Shown here: one piece after another, positions 27,895 through 36,803 of the stretch | Layout of the letters: each line of letters opens with the position of its first letter | How positions within the stretch are numbered: the stretch's first letter is position 1 | Assembly (NCBI RefSeq): GCF_042646125.1 | Contig: NZ_JBHRSW010000047.1 | Coordinates: 62,001-126,000, forward strand | Source of the DNA: Glaciecola flavus | GTDB lineage: Bacteria > Pseudomonadota > Gammaproteobacteria > Enterobacterales > Alteromonadaceae | Direction: 5' to 3' | DNA: 64,000 nt | Translations under genes and position numbers: made by a program | Notes under the pieces: generated by a model | Seen by the model: only the letters and a program-made list of their open reading frames with translations | Database searches by the model: none | Told to the model about the DNA's origin: nothing

Positions 27895-28728
27895 ATGAAG
27901 CTAGTTAGGGAGGTGGTAAGCACTCGCTATCTATTTAATAATAAAAAAACAAGCGTAGCCAATATGCTACTGTTATCAATGTGCTTCGTCGCTAACCAAG
28001 GAATGACAACAGAAAAACAAGTGGCTAGCCAGCCACTGACCGTCGCTGTTGCAAGCAATTTCTATGCGCCTCTAAAATCTTTATTAGCCAAGGCTTCGGT
28101 ATCAGAAACATTTGAAACAAAGCTCGTCGTGGGGTCGAGCGGAGCCTTATTTGCACAAGCTATCCATGGTGCGCCATTCGATATTTTTTTGGGAGCGGAC
28201 AAAGCTAGACCGAGTCGTTTGGCTGAGACATTAGCGACGCATCATCGGCCGTTTACTTATGCATACGGGCATTTGGTTATTTATCCTGCTGACGATGACA
28301 TTCAGCCAAGTGTACTCAATCAGGCAAGACGCGTTGCGATTGCCAACCCAAAACTCGCGCCATACGGACAGGCTGCCTTACATTTTATTGAGGCTCAAAA
28401 AATCAATATGCCAATACGTGTATTTGGCAATAACGTTTCTCAAGTTTTTCAATTTGCCGATACTGGCAATGTGGATTTTGCTATTACGGCGGAGTCTCTG
28501 CTAATACAGGCTTACAACTTGTCACAAGATAACAAATACAAACGATACTTTCGCTTACCTGACAATGCCTATCCAGTAATTGAGCAGCAAGGGCTTATTT
28601 TAGTATCGATTGAAGACAAAGAAAAACTGCGTGAGGCTGAGCGCTTGGTTCAATTCTTATTGTCTGATAAGGCGCAGATGTTTTTTTCCACACAGGGATA
28701 CAGGCGAGTAGAAAATTCGCATGAATGA
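27895..28728 (+). CDS. modA: Molybdate ABC transporter substrate-binding protein
   Basis: The periplasmic molybdate/tungstate-binding protein of ModABC. Typical segments are LTVAVASNFYAPL, GSSGALFAQAIHGAPFDIFLGADKARP and ADTGNVDFAITAES, with the oxyanion-binding serines in the first two. A signal peptide with hydrophobic core VANMLLLSMCFVANQG is visible. The start is uncertain: ATG 27895 gives 277 residues with a long n-region, and ATG 27964 would give a very short one; neither has a good ribosome binding site. Its 3' end overlaps modB by 8 nt. Confidence 0.88.
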   Translation: MKLVREVVSTRYLFNNKKTSVANMLLLSMCFVANQGMTTEKQVASQPLTVAVASNFYAPLKSLLAKASVSETFETKLVVGSSGALFAQAIHGAPFDIFLGADKARPSRLAETLATHHRPFTYAYGHLVIYPADDDIQPSVLNQARRVAIANPKLAPYGQAALHFIEAQKINMPIRVFGNNVSQVFQFADTGNVDFAITAESLLIQAYNLSQDNKYKRYFRLPDNAYPVIEQQGLILVSIEDKEKLREAERLVQFLLSDKAQMFFSTQGYRRVENSHE

Positions 28729-29440
28729 CTATTCAGCACTGGGCTTAACCTTCACTTTAGCGAGTTTTACGGTAATTATTTTATTGCTAATGGGCTTGCC
28801 GCTTGCGTGGAGCTTAAGCCGGTATAAAGGTAAGTTTAAACCACTAATTGAAGCTACTATTGCCTTACCCTTAGTGCTGCCACCTACAGTATTGGGGTTT
28901 TATTTACTGCTTGCCTTCTCGCCTGACACATTTATAGGAGCTCTTTGGCTCAGCGTTACTGGTGAGCAATTTGTATTTAGTTTTGCTGGCATATTGGTGG
29001 GCTCGATTATTTACTCTATGCCTTTTGTATTTCAACCTTTAGTAGCCGCGTTTGAGCAACATGCGGAGACTACCATACAACGTGCAAGTACATTGGGTAT
29101 TAGCCGCAGTAAAGCGGTAACCTTACTGCTGTTACCACAAATTAAACCCGCAATTGTTACTGCCATCACACTTGGTTTTGCACACACACTCGGCGAGTTC
29201 GGTTTGATTTTAATGATTGGGGGTAATATTCCTGGTGAAACCCAAGTGGTATCCATTGCTTTGTTCAACCATGTTGAAACCCTCAATTATACTAGTGCTC
29301 ACAACTTGGCGATGGTATTGCTGGGCTTGAGTTTTATCATGTTGGCTCTGCTCTATCGTTTTAACCGCAATCAACCTAAATTGTTTGTTCGTCGCCAAAA
29401 TAAAGACAAAGATTCGTCTACAGACAAGGGTTATCACTGA
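28721..29440 (+). CDS. modB: Molybdate ABC transporter permease
   Basis: A 239-residue permease with about five helices and the binding-protein-dependent (EAA) loop containing RASTLGISRSKAVTLLLLP, which couples to ModC. GFAHTLGEFGLILMIGGNIPGETQV is the family signature region. The gene overlaps modA by 8 nt and shares one base with modC, so the three are translated together. Confidence 0.94.
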   Translation: MNDYSALGLTFTLASFTVIILLLMGLPLAWSLSRYKGKFKPLIEATIALPLVLPPTVLGFYLLLAFSPDTFIGALWLSVTGEQFVFSFAGILVGSIIYSMPFVFQPLVAAFEQHAETTIQRASTLGISRSKAVTLLLLPQIKPAIVTAITLGFAHTLGEFGLILMIGGNIPGETQVVSIALFNHVETLNYTSAHNLAMVLLGLSFIMLALLYRFNRNQPKLFVRRQNKDKDSSTDKGYH

Positions 29441-30498
29441 TGTCAGTTTCGCTAAACTTCAGTGTTCGCGCTAGAGTGGGGCAGATGGATCTTGAGGCAA
29501 CTACATCCATCGACTTGTCAGCCGGTGTAGTCGGCTTGATTGGCGAATCTGCTGCTGGTAAATCTTCCTTACTCAAAGTGCTTGCGGGTTTAAAACATAC
29601 GGCACAAATGCGTGCAAGCTTTGAGGGTTGGACTTGGACGGCAACTAGCAAAGAAGCAGCGCCTTGTGTATACGTATCGAATACTTATACTTTGTTTGAG
29701 CATCTAACAGTCAGTGAGAACCTGCGTTTTATAGAAAAGCACTCAGTATATGCTCACTACTGTCGTATCCCGCTGGAGGGTTTGATTTCTCAGTTGCATT
29801 TGTCTTCTTTACTTAAAAAAATGCCGAGTGACCTGTCTGGTGGCGAAACGCAGCGCGTGTTGATTGCCCGTGCGCTACTATCTGGAAAGCCAATATTATT
29901 TTTAGACGAAGTATTCTCGGCACTGGACTGGCGTACTCGTCAGTACCTCATGCATTTGCTATCCATTTGGCACAAGGAATACAAGCGACACTTTGTTGTA
30001 GTGAGTCATTCTATGCAAGACCTAGCTTTTTGCTGCAGCAGTGCTGTGCTTATGCAAAAAGGGACACTAGGTAAGCAGACGGGTATCAATAGCGCCATAC
30101 GCGAATACATCAATAAAGACTATGAAGGTTTATTTGCAAAGCTAGCGGTGAAATATCACAACACGAATACGGTGCACGGCGTACACGAATATCAAGTTGT
30201 CGAAAGCCAACAAAGCGTATTTCAAAAATGTGACGAACGCAGTCAAATTTTGCCCGAAAGTCTTCAATATATTCTTGTTGACGCCAACAAGGTCAGCTTG
30301 CGCTTTCCTCCGAGAGCCTTGAGCTCTATGCTAAATAGCTTGCAGGTAACAGTGAGTGATATCGAGCCACATAAGAACGGAGCCGTTATTCACTTGGACG
30401 TCGACGGACAAACTCTCTTTGCCGTTATCTCAAAAAAATCACTTGATTTAATGGCTGTCAAAGTGGGAGATGTATTGTTGGCAGAGTTTAAGGCTTAG
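29440..30498 (+). CDS. modC: Molybdate ABC transporter ATPase with TOBE/Mop domain
   Basis: A 352-residue ATPase that energises ModB. Walker A is GESAAGKSS, the signature is LSGGETQRV, and Walker B is ILFLDEVFSALD (DEPLSALD in most relatives). A C-terminal molybdate-binding TOBE/Mop domain (about 285-350) can sense cytoplasmic molybdate. The start overlaps the modB stop by one base. No ModE gene or clear ModE site is visible nearby. Confidence 0.93.
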   Translation: MSVSLNFSVRARVGQMDLEATTSIDLSAGVVGLIGESAAGKSSLLKVLAGLKHTAQMRASFEGWTWTATSKEAAPCVYVSNTYTLFEHLTVSENLRFIEKHSVYAHYCRIPLEGLISQLHLSSLLKKMPSDLSGGETQRVLIARALLSGKPILFLDEVFSALDWRTRQYLMHLLSIWHKEYKRHFVVVSHSMQDLAFCCSSAVLMQKGTLGKQTGINSAIREYINKDYEGLFAKLAVKYHNTNTVHGVHEYQVVESQQSVFQKCDERSQILPESLQYILVDANKVSLRFPPRALSSMLNSLQVTVSDIEPHKNGAVIHLDVDGQTLFAVISKKSLDLMAVKVGDVLLAEFKA

Positions 30499-30722
30499 GG
30501 TTAAACGCAAGAAATGGCTTGAAACTTGGCCAAAATTTGTCTGTGAAATACCCAGTAAGGTATAAACGTTAATTTAACCCCTAAAGGGTATAAATAATAG
30601 TGACATCATTTTCAGGTCTCAGGTACAGTTACCTACAGAGCTGACTATCATTATCATTCCTTCCATATTTAATCGGTAAGTAGTTCCGCACAAAGGGCAT
30701 TGTGGACGAAGGAGTGTCAGTC
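30499..30722. promoter_or_regulatory. Leader of peptide-export operon
   Basis: The 224 nt between modC and the export adaptor must contain the promoter of the peptide cassette. Besides the Fur-box-like site at 30642-30656 I see only a weak ACCC/GGGT inverted repeat around 30577-30590 and no confident terminator for modABC. Confidence 0.4.
30642..30656 (-). promoter_or_regulatory. Possible Fur box
   Basis: On the minus strand the sequence TGATAATGATAGTCA matches the 7-1-7 Fur motif TGATAATGATTATCA at 13 of 15 positions. It lies 67 nt before the adaptor start codon. Iron/Fur control is known for colicin V, whose export genes this operon resembles. Binding is inferred from sequence only. Confidence 0.45.
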
Positions 30723-31976
30723 ATGCAAATGAGCAATGGATTGTTTCGCGAGAATGCGGTCAAGCATCAATCCGCAAAACTCGATGGTGAAGTTAACATT
30801 GCCCAACCATTGAGTAGTCAAATCTTATTGCTAAGTCTATTGATTGTTGTGGTGTTACTGGCGTTCTTCTTATTTAATGCTGATTTTAATCGCAAAGAGA
30901 CGGTACAGGGCTATTTAAAGCCACAAAGTGGTTTAACCAAAGTATTGAGCCCTAGAGCAGGGATCATAAAGCAAATATTGGTAGAAAATGGGCAGGATGT
31001 CGAAAAGGGACAGGCCTTAATGCTACTGCAATCGACAACTTTGCTTGCTGATGGCCGCAGTTTATCTCAATTGCTTCATGTTGAAGTTGTGGAGCAAATA
31101 AATTCGGTGGCGGCTCGTAAACTCGAGCTAGCAGAGCAACAAAATATCCGGCGTGACAGCTATGAAAAACAGATTGCTTTTCATAAACAAGAAGTGGTCG
31201 AAAACGACAAGCAGCAGCAGATTTTAACGACGCGCTTTTCGCTACAACAGAGTCAATTGTCGCGTTTGCGAGTTCTGGCCCAAAATGGTGCAGTCACAAG
31301 AAGCGAGATACAAGCACAAGAAGACGCAGTGTTGAGTTTGCAGCAGCAGCTTTCTGCTTTGTCGTCTCAGCGGCAGCAGTTACTTCAACAAATCAACCAA
31401 GTTAGCAGTCAATTAGAACAACTCCCATCTGAAAACTTACAACAACTCGCCTTGTTAGATGCAGAGCATTCCCGCTTATTGCAACGCCAGTCTGAAGTGG
31501 CGTCCAGTGATGAACTGCTTATTGTGGCAACGAATGCAGGACGAATAACTAATTTAAGGCATTCGATAGGTCAAAGCATATCTGCACAAGTGCCTGTGGC
31601 GACGATATTGCCAAAAGACATGCCTTTAAAAGCGGTGTTGCTGGTACCGACCCGTGCTTTCGGATTTGTTGAAAAGGGTCAACAAACGCGATTGCGCTTC
31701 GATGCTTTTCCTCATCAGAGGTTTGGACTATTCGGTGGACAAATTGTTGAGGTAGCCAGACATATCGTGTTGCCGGGAGAGCTTGTATTGCCTGTAAACA
31801 TACAAGAGCCCGTCTATCCAGTTGAAGTAGCGCTTTCAACGCAAGCTGTAAAGGCATATGGAAAGAGCATGAATTTGCAATCTGGCATGTTATTAAACGC
31901 AGATATCGTGCTTGAACAAAGGAGTTTGATTAGTTGGTTGTTTGAGCCTATTACGAGTTTAAAAGGGCGACTCTAA
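30723..31976 (+). CDS. HlyD/CvaA-family adaptor for peptide export
   Basis: A 417-residue inner-membrane-anchored adaptor of the HlyD/CvaA type. A short cytoplasmic N terminus precedes one helix (about 33-55), then KETVQGYLKP and SPRAGIIKQILVENGQDVEKG (lipoyl), a Gln-rich coiled coil (about 115-245) and a C-terminal beta domain. AAGGAG at 30708-30713 places the start at ATG 30723; an upstream in-frame GTG is unlikely. With the C39 ABC exporter downstream and the small peptide between them it forms a type I secretion system for a double-glycine peptide. The outer-membrane channel is not encoded here. Confidence 0.9.
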   Translation: MQMSNGLFRENAVKHQSAKLDGEVNIAQPLSSQILLLSLLIVVVLLAFFLFNADFNRKETVQGYLKPQSGLTKVLSPRAGIIKQILVENGQDVEKGQALMLLQSTTLLADGRSLSQLLHVEVVEQINSVAARKLELAEQQNIRRDSYEKQIAFHKQEVVENDKQQQILTTRFSLQQSQLSRLRVLAQNGAVTRSEIQAQEDAVLSLQQQLSALSSQRQQLLQQINQVSSQLEQLPSENLQQLALLDAEHSRLLQRQSEVASSDELLIVATNAGRITNLRHSIGQSISAQVPVATILPKDMPLKAVLLVPTRAFGFVEKGQQTRLRFDAFPHQRFGLFGGQIVEVARHIVLPGELVLPVNIQEPVYPVEVALSTQAVKAYGKSMNLQSGMLLNADIVLEQRSLISWLFEPITSLKGRL

Positions 31977-32051
31977 AACTCGTATATATCGTCAAAATGT
32001 TAGCAAGACAATGCTTTGTTTATAAAAAATTAACGAATCACGGAGAACGAA

Positions 32052-32339
32052 ATGAACACAAATGGAAAGAAAGAAAATCAGTCTAACACCCCTGAGCTAC
32101 AAGAGGTTTATCTTCAAGACGACCTGCAACAGGTTTGTGGTGGATTGACCTTAAAAGAAATTTCACATTTTGCTTTTGACGAGTTTGCGAAAACGGGTTT
32201 GTTTGACACTCAATCGTGGCAGAACTTCTTCTATGGCTATGGTCATTCTTTTGGCCCGTTGGCAACCACCATATTAATTGACCAAAAATTTTTAGCACAA
32301 CAGTTCCCTGATACTTTTGCTTTTTTGATCCAACACTAA
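32052..32339 (+). CDS. Double-glycine-leader peptide precursor (bacteriocin/microcin-like)
   Basis: A 95-residue small protein with a leader of the C39-processed type: LQDDLQQVCGG at residues 21-31 fits the LSxxELxxIxGG consensus, predicting cleavage after G31. The mature peptide would be 64 residues, rich in Phe, Gln and Leu, with no cysteine and a Gly/Tyr/His-containing middle (FFYGYGHSFGP). It is placed between the adaptor and the C39 exporter genes. It could be a microcin/bacteriocin or a signalling peptide; I recognise no homologue and no immunity gene beside it. A GGAG-type site (CGGAGAACGAAATG) lies upstream. Confidence 0.75.
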   Translation: MNTNGKKENQSNTPELQEVYLQDDLQQVCGGLTLKEISHFAFDEFAKTGLFDTQSWQNFFYGYGHSFGPLATTILIDQKFLAQQFPDTFAFLIQH

Positions 32340-32358
32340 GGCTCTGTGGAGTATTGTT

Positions 32359-34449
32359 ATGATTTATCAATCCGAAGCGGCGGAGTGTGGGTTGGCCTGT
32401 ATGGCCATGCTTGCCGCTCACTACGGCCATAAGACCGATTTAAATACACTACGAAATCAATACAGCGTATCGTTTAAAGGGGCGAACTTGCAGCAGCTCA
32501 TGCAACTAGCTGAGCAACTGAATATGTCTAGTAGAGCCCTTAAGCTTGATATCGATGAGCTAAAACATCTGAAGACACCGTGTATTTTACACTGGGATAT
32601 GAATCATTTTGTTGTACTCAAGCGCGTGAAACGCAATAGCATTGTCTTACTTGATCCAGCTATGGGTGAGCGCGTAGTGCCGATGCAAGACGTTGATAAA
32701 TCATTTACGGGTGTTGCGTTAGAAGTCACTCCCAGCAGCGAATTTACCAAAAAAGATGAACGGGTAAGATTGGGCTTACGATCATTTTGGAGCAAGGTAG
32801 AGGGGCTGATCCCTTCGTTGACAAAGTTGTTTGTCTTGTCTTTGCTGATGCAAATATTCATGATCGCCGCTCCATACTATACTCAACTTGTTGTGGATGA
32901 GGTCTTGATCAGCCATGACACCTCGCTACTGATTGTGCTTGCTTTAGGTTTTGGTTTTTTGATGCTTATACAGGCGCTAACGCAAACCTTTCGAAGTTGG
33001 GTTGTCCTGCATTTGAGTTCGACAATGAGTGTGCAAATGTCCACTAATCTAATGCGGCATTTGGTACATTTACCTCTGAGCTATTTTGACAAGCGTCACA
33101 TTGGAGATGTGGTCTCTCGTTTTGGTTCCCTAGGTGCGATTCGTGACTTGCTCACCAACAAGCTCGTGGAGGGTGTAATCGACGGCTTAATGTCAATCGC
33201 CGTATTAACAATGATGTTCTTTTACGATGCTACGCTTGCCTTTGTGGTTATCGGTGTTGTACTTGTATACGGCTTACTGCGTTTTGCCTTGTATAAGCCT
33301 CTTCACCAACTGACCGAAACCAGCATCATGGCCTCTGCAAAAGAACAGAGCAATTTTATGGAAACCGTGCGCGGTATGCAGAGTATTAAGCTGTTTGGTC
33401 AACAGACTCAGCGCTTGAACTTGTGGCAAAACCGATACGCCGAGGCCGTAAATCAAGAATATAAGTTGGGCAAGTGGGGCATTTCCTATGAAACTATCAA
33501 TACCTTGTTGTTTGGTGCAGAAAACATATTGATCGTTTACCTAGCGGCAAAAGCAGTCATAGCCGGTGACATCAGTGTAGGTATGCTATTCGCATTTATG
33601 GCTTACAAAAATCAGTTTACAAGCAGGATGTCAGCATTGATTGGCAATGTGATTGACATCAAAATGACGAGCTTACATTTACATCGTGTTGCAGATATTG
33701 CGCTAACTGAAAAAGAAAGTGAGGGGGCGAATGTACAGTTCAGAGACGTATCTGGTCAGCTAAGTATAAATAAGCTTAAGTTTAGATATGCGGATAATGA
33801 GCCTCTTCTATTCGATGACTTGTCGATTGATATTGAAGCGGGTAGTCATATTGCCATTATAGGCCCGTCGGGAACCGGTAAAACGACCTTAATGAAGCTC
33901 ATGCTAGGTTTGCTTTCACCCGAGAGTGGAAAAGTAATGGCAGATAGTATTGATATTAATAGTTTGGGGCTTAAGCACTATCGTTCTCAAGTGGGAGCGG
34001 TGATGCAAGAAGATCAATTGATGACCGGTACATTAGCAGAAAACATCAGTTTTTTTGACCCAAACATGGACTTGCAGCGTGTAGTTGAAGCAGCGCAATT
34101 AGCTGGGATTCATCAGGATATTTCGGCCATGAATATGGCGTATAACTCACTAGTTGGTGACATGGGCAGTGCATTATCTGGGGGGCAAAAACAGCGTTTG
34201 ATGTTAGCTCGTGCCCTATATAGGCAGCCCAAACTCTTGCTGTTGGACGAAGCAACGAGTCACCTCGACCCCGGTTTGGAGTACTACGTTAACCAAGCAC
34301 TCCAAACTCTTAAAATGACGCGAATTGTGATTGCACATCGAACCGAGACTATCTTAAATGCTGATATCATTTACCAACTTAGCGAAGGAAAGTTGGTTGA
34401 TATCACCGAACAGTATCGTAGCGCTTATCAAGTAAAAGCGGCCAGTTAA
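32359..34449 (+). CDS. C39-peptidase-containing ABC exporter (CvaB/LagD type)
   Basis: This 696-residue bifunctional exporter cleaves double-glycine leaders and pumps out the mature peptide. The N-terminal C39 domain (1-130) keeps the oxyanion Gln 4, catalytic Cys 10 in ECGLAC, His 83 in NHFVVL and Asp 99 in LLDPA, so it should be active. A six-helix transmembrane domain (about 150-440) precedes the ATPase with GPSGTGKTT, LSGGQKQR and LLLLDEATSHLD. It starts 19 nt after the small peptide gene. An imperfect hairpin at 34464-34498 follows. Confidence 0.95.
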   Translation: MIYQSEAAECGLACMAMLAAHYGHKTDLNTLRNQYSVSFKGANLQQLMQLAEQLNMSSRALKLDIDELKHLKTPCILHWDMNHFVVLKRVKRNSIVLLDPAMGERVVPMQDVDKSFTGVALEVTPSSEFTKKDERVRLGLRSFWSKVEGLIPSLTKLFVLSLLMQIFMIAAPYYTQLVVDEVLISHDTSLLIVLALGFGFLMLIQALTQTFRSWVVLHLSSTMSVQMSTNLMRHLVHLPLSYFDKRHIGDVVSRFGSLGAIRDLLTNKLVEGVIDGLMSIAVLTMMFFYDATLAFVVIGVVLVYGLLRFALYKPLHQLTETSIMASAKEQSNFMETVRGMQSIKLFGQQTQRLNLWQNRYAEAVNQEYKLGKWGISYETINTLLFGAENILIVYLAAKAVIAGDISVGMLFAFMAYKNQFTSRMSALIGNVIDIKMTSLHLHRVADIALTEKESEGANVQFRDVSGQLSINKLKFRYADNEPLLFDDLSIDIEAGSHIAIIGPSGTGKTTLMKLMLGLLSPESGKVMADSIDINSLGLKHYRSQVGAVMQEDQLMTGTLAENISFFDPNMDLQRVVEAAQLAGIHQDISAMNMAYNSLVGDMGSALSGGQKQRLMLARALYRQPKLLLLDEATSHLDPGLEYYVNQALQTLKMTRIVIAHRTETILNADIIYQLSEGKLVDITEQYRSAYQVKAAS

Positions 34450-34463
34450 CCCTGCTAAATTTC

Positions 34464-34498
34464 ATTGCTGAAAGACGCACAATCTATCTTTTAGCAAT
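34464..34498. terminator. Hairpin between convergent exporter and moaE genes
   Basis: Arms ATTGCTGAAAGA (34464-34475) and TCTTTTAGCAAT (34487-34498) pair with one mismatch around an 11-nt loop. The position between two convergent stops suggests a bidirectional terminator, although a T-run is lacking on the plus side. Confidence 0.5.
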
Positions 34499-34512
34499 TG
34501 GGTATAACCCTA

Positions 34513-34968
34513 TTACCAACGTTTAGCCGCTTGCGTATCTTTAGCATTGGCTGTGACCCAGCGTTGCCCTGAATGAGTAAGCTCTTTTTTCCAAAAAGGC
34601 GCTTGTGTTTTTAGGTAGTCCATAATGAATTGCGCCGCTTCAAAGGCTTGCTCCCTATGGGGCGAGCTAACACCAACAAAGACGATTTGATCGTTCACCA
34701 GCAGCTCGCCGATACGGTGTATCACTTTTACTTTCCCCAGTTGCCACCGCTGGTGAGCAGTTGTCACGATATCGAGTAAGGCGCGCTCAGTCATGCCTGC
34801 ATAGTGTTCAAGGCTGAGCCCCCTAATTTTGTGGCCTTGATTAAAATCTCTAACCAAGCCAGTGAACATAACAACCGCGCCGTCTGCTGTGTTGTCCTGA
34901 ACAAGTGCTTGATATTCTAGACCTACATCAAAGTCTTTTACTTGTACCTTAATGAGCGAATTTGTCAC
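34513..34968 (-). CDS. moaE: Molybdopterin synthase catalytic subunit
   Basis: MoaE, with MoaD, inserts two sulfurs into precursor Z to make molybdopterin. Started at GTG 34968 it has 151 residues, against 150 in E. coli. Motifs are DGAVVMFTGLVRD, LSLEHYAGMTERAL, HRIGELLVNDQIVFVGVSSPHRE and FIMDYLKTQAPFWKKE (catalytic lysines), ending AAKRW. The GTG follows the moaD stop by one base and uses AGGTGG at the end of moaD; a longer frame upstream lies inside moaD and is rejected. Confidence 0.94.
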   Translation of the reverse strand: MTNSLIKVQVKDFDVGLEYQALVQDNTADGAVVMFTGLVRDFNQGHKIRGLSLEHYAGMTERALLDIVTTAHQRWQLGKVKVIHRIGELLVNDQIVFVGVSSPHREQAFEAAQFIMDYLKTQAPFWKKELTHSGQRWVTANAKDTQAAKRW

Positions 34969-34969
34969 C

Positions 34970-35218
34970 TTAACCACCTGTGACCGGTGGAAAAAATGCA
35001 ATTTCGTCGCTATTGCGAATAAGCGTATCTTTGCCACAAACCGTTTGATTCACGGCAATAAGTACGTCATTCGCTTGAATGGCAGCGTGCCAATTTGGAT
35101 TTTTGTTGGAAAGGAGTGTGATCAAGTCCTCAACACTCGCGTTCTCCGGTAAGTCTATTTCGATTTCTGCGCAATCTAGCGTTTCTCTTAAAGAGGCAAA
35201 AAATTTTACAACCGCCAT
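34970..35218 (-). CDS. moaD: Molybdopterin synthase sulfur-carrier subunit
   Basis: An 82-residue ubiquitin-fold protein ending in the essential FFPPVTGG, whose terminal glycine becomes a thiocarboxylate that donates sulfur in molybdopterin synthesis. It lies between moaC (3-nt gap) and moaE in the operon. Confidence 0.95.
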   Translation of the reverse strand: MAVVKFFASLRETLDCAEIEIDLPENASVEDLITLLSNKNPNWHAAIQANDVLIAVNQTVCGKDTLIRNSDEIAFFPPVTGG

Positions 35219-35221
35219 AGT

Positions 35222-35731
35222 TTACACGTCACTTGATGGCTCTGAGATAAGGGTATCTGGATGCTGCCATTCACCTGTTTTACCTCCAGTTTTTCTTAAT
35301 ACGCGAATGCCCTCAATGCGCATAGCAGGATCAGAAGCTTTACACATATCAAACAGTGTGAGTAAAGCGACATTGACGGCAGTCAGCGCTTCCATTTCTA
35401 CGCCAGTTTTGCCAGACAATTTGCATAGAGACTGCACGCGCAAACGCGCATTTTTTTCGTCTATCTCTATCGTTACATCGACTTTTGATAGCATCAAAGG
35501 ATGGCACAAAGGAATAAGATTGCTGCATTGTTTGGCAGCCATGATGCCCGCAATTTTTGCCGTAGTAAGTACATCACCTTTTTTGTTCTGTTGTTGGACA
35601 ATTTCCTGCATGGTCACCAAATTAATATAGATGTAACCTTCGGCGACCGCTTCTCTACTGGTGATAGCCTTATCACCCACATCGACCATGTTGGCCTTAC
35701 CATGTTGATCAATATGCGAGAGTTTACTCAC
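35222..35731 (-). CDS. moaC: Cyclic pyranopterin monophosphate synthase
   Basis: MoaC converts the MoaA product to cyclic pyranopterin monophosphate. The 169-residue protein starts at GTG 35731, overlapping the moaB stop as GTGA, and gives the family N terminus SKLSHID..KANMVDVGDK. LIPLCHPLMLSKV and GKTGVEMEALTAV are conserved active-site segments. A longer open frame upstream runs into moaB and is not used. Confidence 0.94.
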   Translation of the reverse strand: MSKLSHIDQHGKANMVDVGDKAITSREAVAEGYIYINLVTMQEIVQQQNKKGDVLTTAKIAGIMAAKQCSNLIPLCHPLMLSKVDVTIEIDEKNARLRVQSLCKLSGKTGVEMEALTAVNVALLTLFDMCKASDPAMRIEGIRVLRKTGGKTGEWQHPDTLISEPSSDV

Positions 35732-36237
35732 TTTTGACCTCGGGATAATAGATGCCCAACAAAGTTGCAAGGCTTATGAGTGCTGTCGAGTTGTGGCGCA
35801 ATCAATGCCCATCCAGTTTTACAGGCGCCAGTAGAGCCAGGTAAACAAAATATCGCAGTATAATTAGACAAGCCAGCAAACGCTCTACTTTGAATTGTCG
35901 ATGTGCCAATTTCTTCGTAGCTTTTGGCTCGAAACAACTCACCAAAACCGTCTACTGTTTTATCGAATAGTGGGCTGATAGCTTCTGGCGTAGAATCTCT
36001 AGCGGTAAAGCCCGTACCTCCGGTAGTCACAATCGCGGTAATCGTTGGATCAGCGATCCATTTTGAAATCACCGCTCGCATTTGATAAATGTCATCTTTT
36101 ACGATTGCCTTGACTGACACAAGGTGACCATCTTTTTCAATGGCTTCAACAAGGTATTTTCCACTTGTATCGGTTTCTTCATTGCGCGTATCAGAAACAG
36201 TCAATACGCCAATATTTAGTGCGGTTTTTTCACTCAC
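35728..36237 (-). CDS. moaB: MoaB, molybdopterin biosynthesis protein (MogA/MoaB family)
   Basis: A 169-residue protein close to E. coli MoaB, with DTSGKYLVEAI, TTGGTGFTARDSTPEAI, FGELFRAKSYEEIGTSTIQSRA and FCLPGSTGACKTGW. Family members bind and adenylylate molybdopterin; E. coli MoaB itself is of uncertain necessity. It overlaps mobA upstream by 4 nt and moaC downstream by 4 nt. Confidence 0.93.
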   Translation of the reverse strand: MSEKTALNIGVLTVSDTRNEETDTSGKYLVEAIEKDGHLVSVKAIVKDDIYQMRAVISKWIADPTITAIVTTGGTGFTARDSTPEAISPLFDKTVDGFGELFRAKSYEEIGTSTIQSRAFAGLSNYTAIFCLPGSTGACKTGWALIAPQLDSTHKPCNFVGHLLSRGQK

Positions 36238-36803
36238 TTTGTTTCCTTGTTACTTTGTTGTGCTTTTGCCCGTGCATAGTCGCTCGGCCTGTTAATGTTA
36301 ATCCATTCTGAAGAAGAATTATCTAGTTTTTCTGCGCGAATAGCGCGGAATAACTCGCGTAACGACGGGCCTCTGCTATTTGGGTCACTGAGTACCTCGT
36401 CTAGCCACTGTTTTGCAGTGCTTGTATCGTATATTAGCGTAGGCAAGTACAGATTTTGATAGTAAACACTGGTTTGATACCGAAGGCCATAAACAATGAG
36501 TGCATCTAACGCTTGTTGGGGAATAAATGGGGTATCGACCGCACTCACAAGAAGGGGGGCCGAGGAGAGATCAAATTTCTCATGAGATAGCGCAGCATGA
36601 ATACCTGCAGTTGGGCCTTTTTCAGAATAAATATCTTTGATGCTATTCGAAAACTTGGGATGATTAACCAATACATGTGTGCAACCACAAGTGGTAAGCA
36701 ATTGCTGACTAAGGGTGATTAGGGTCTTGCCGTTAATGCTTAATAGGGCTTTGTCTTCTCCCATGCGACTGGACTTTCCGCCAGCTAAAATCAAGCCGTT
36801 CAT
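36234..36803 (-). CDS. mobA: Molybdenum cofactor guanylyltransferase
   Basis: MobA attaches GMP to Mo-molybdopterin, giving the bis-MGD precursor used by DMSO-reductase-family enzymes. The 189-residue protein has the nucleotidyltransferase N terminus LILAGGKSSRMGEDKALL, followed by GPTAGIHAAL and VSAVDTPFIP (metal-binding Asp). It shares one base with moaA and four with moaB. Confidence 0.93.
   Translation of the reverse strand: MNGLILAGGKSSRMGEDKALLSINGKTLITLSQQLLTTCGCTHVLVNHPKFSNSIKDIYSEKGPTAGIHAALSHEKFDLSSAPLLVSAVDTPFIPQQALDALIVYGLRYQTSVYYQNLYLPTLIYDTSTAKQWLDEVLSDPNSRGPSLRELFRAIRAEKLDNSSSEWININRPSDYARAKAQQSNKETK

Noticed and set aside
30723..34449. Lanthipeptide or other modified-peptide cluster
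   Set aside because: No modification enzyme gene (LanM, LanB/C, radical SAM, YcaO) is near; only adaptor, precursor and C39 exporter are present.
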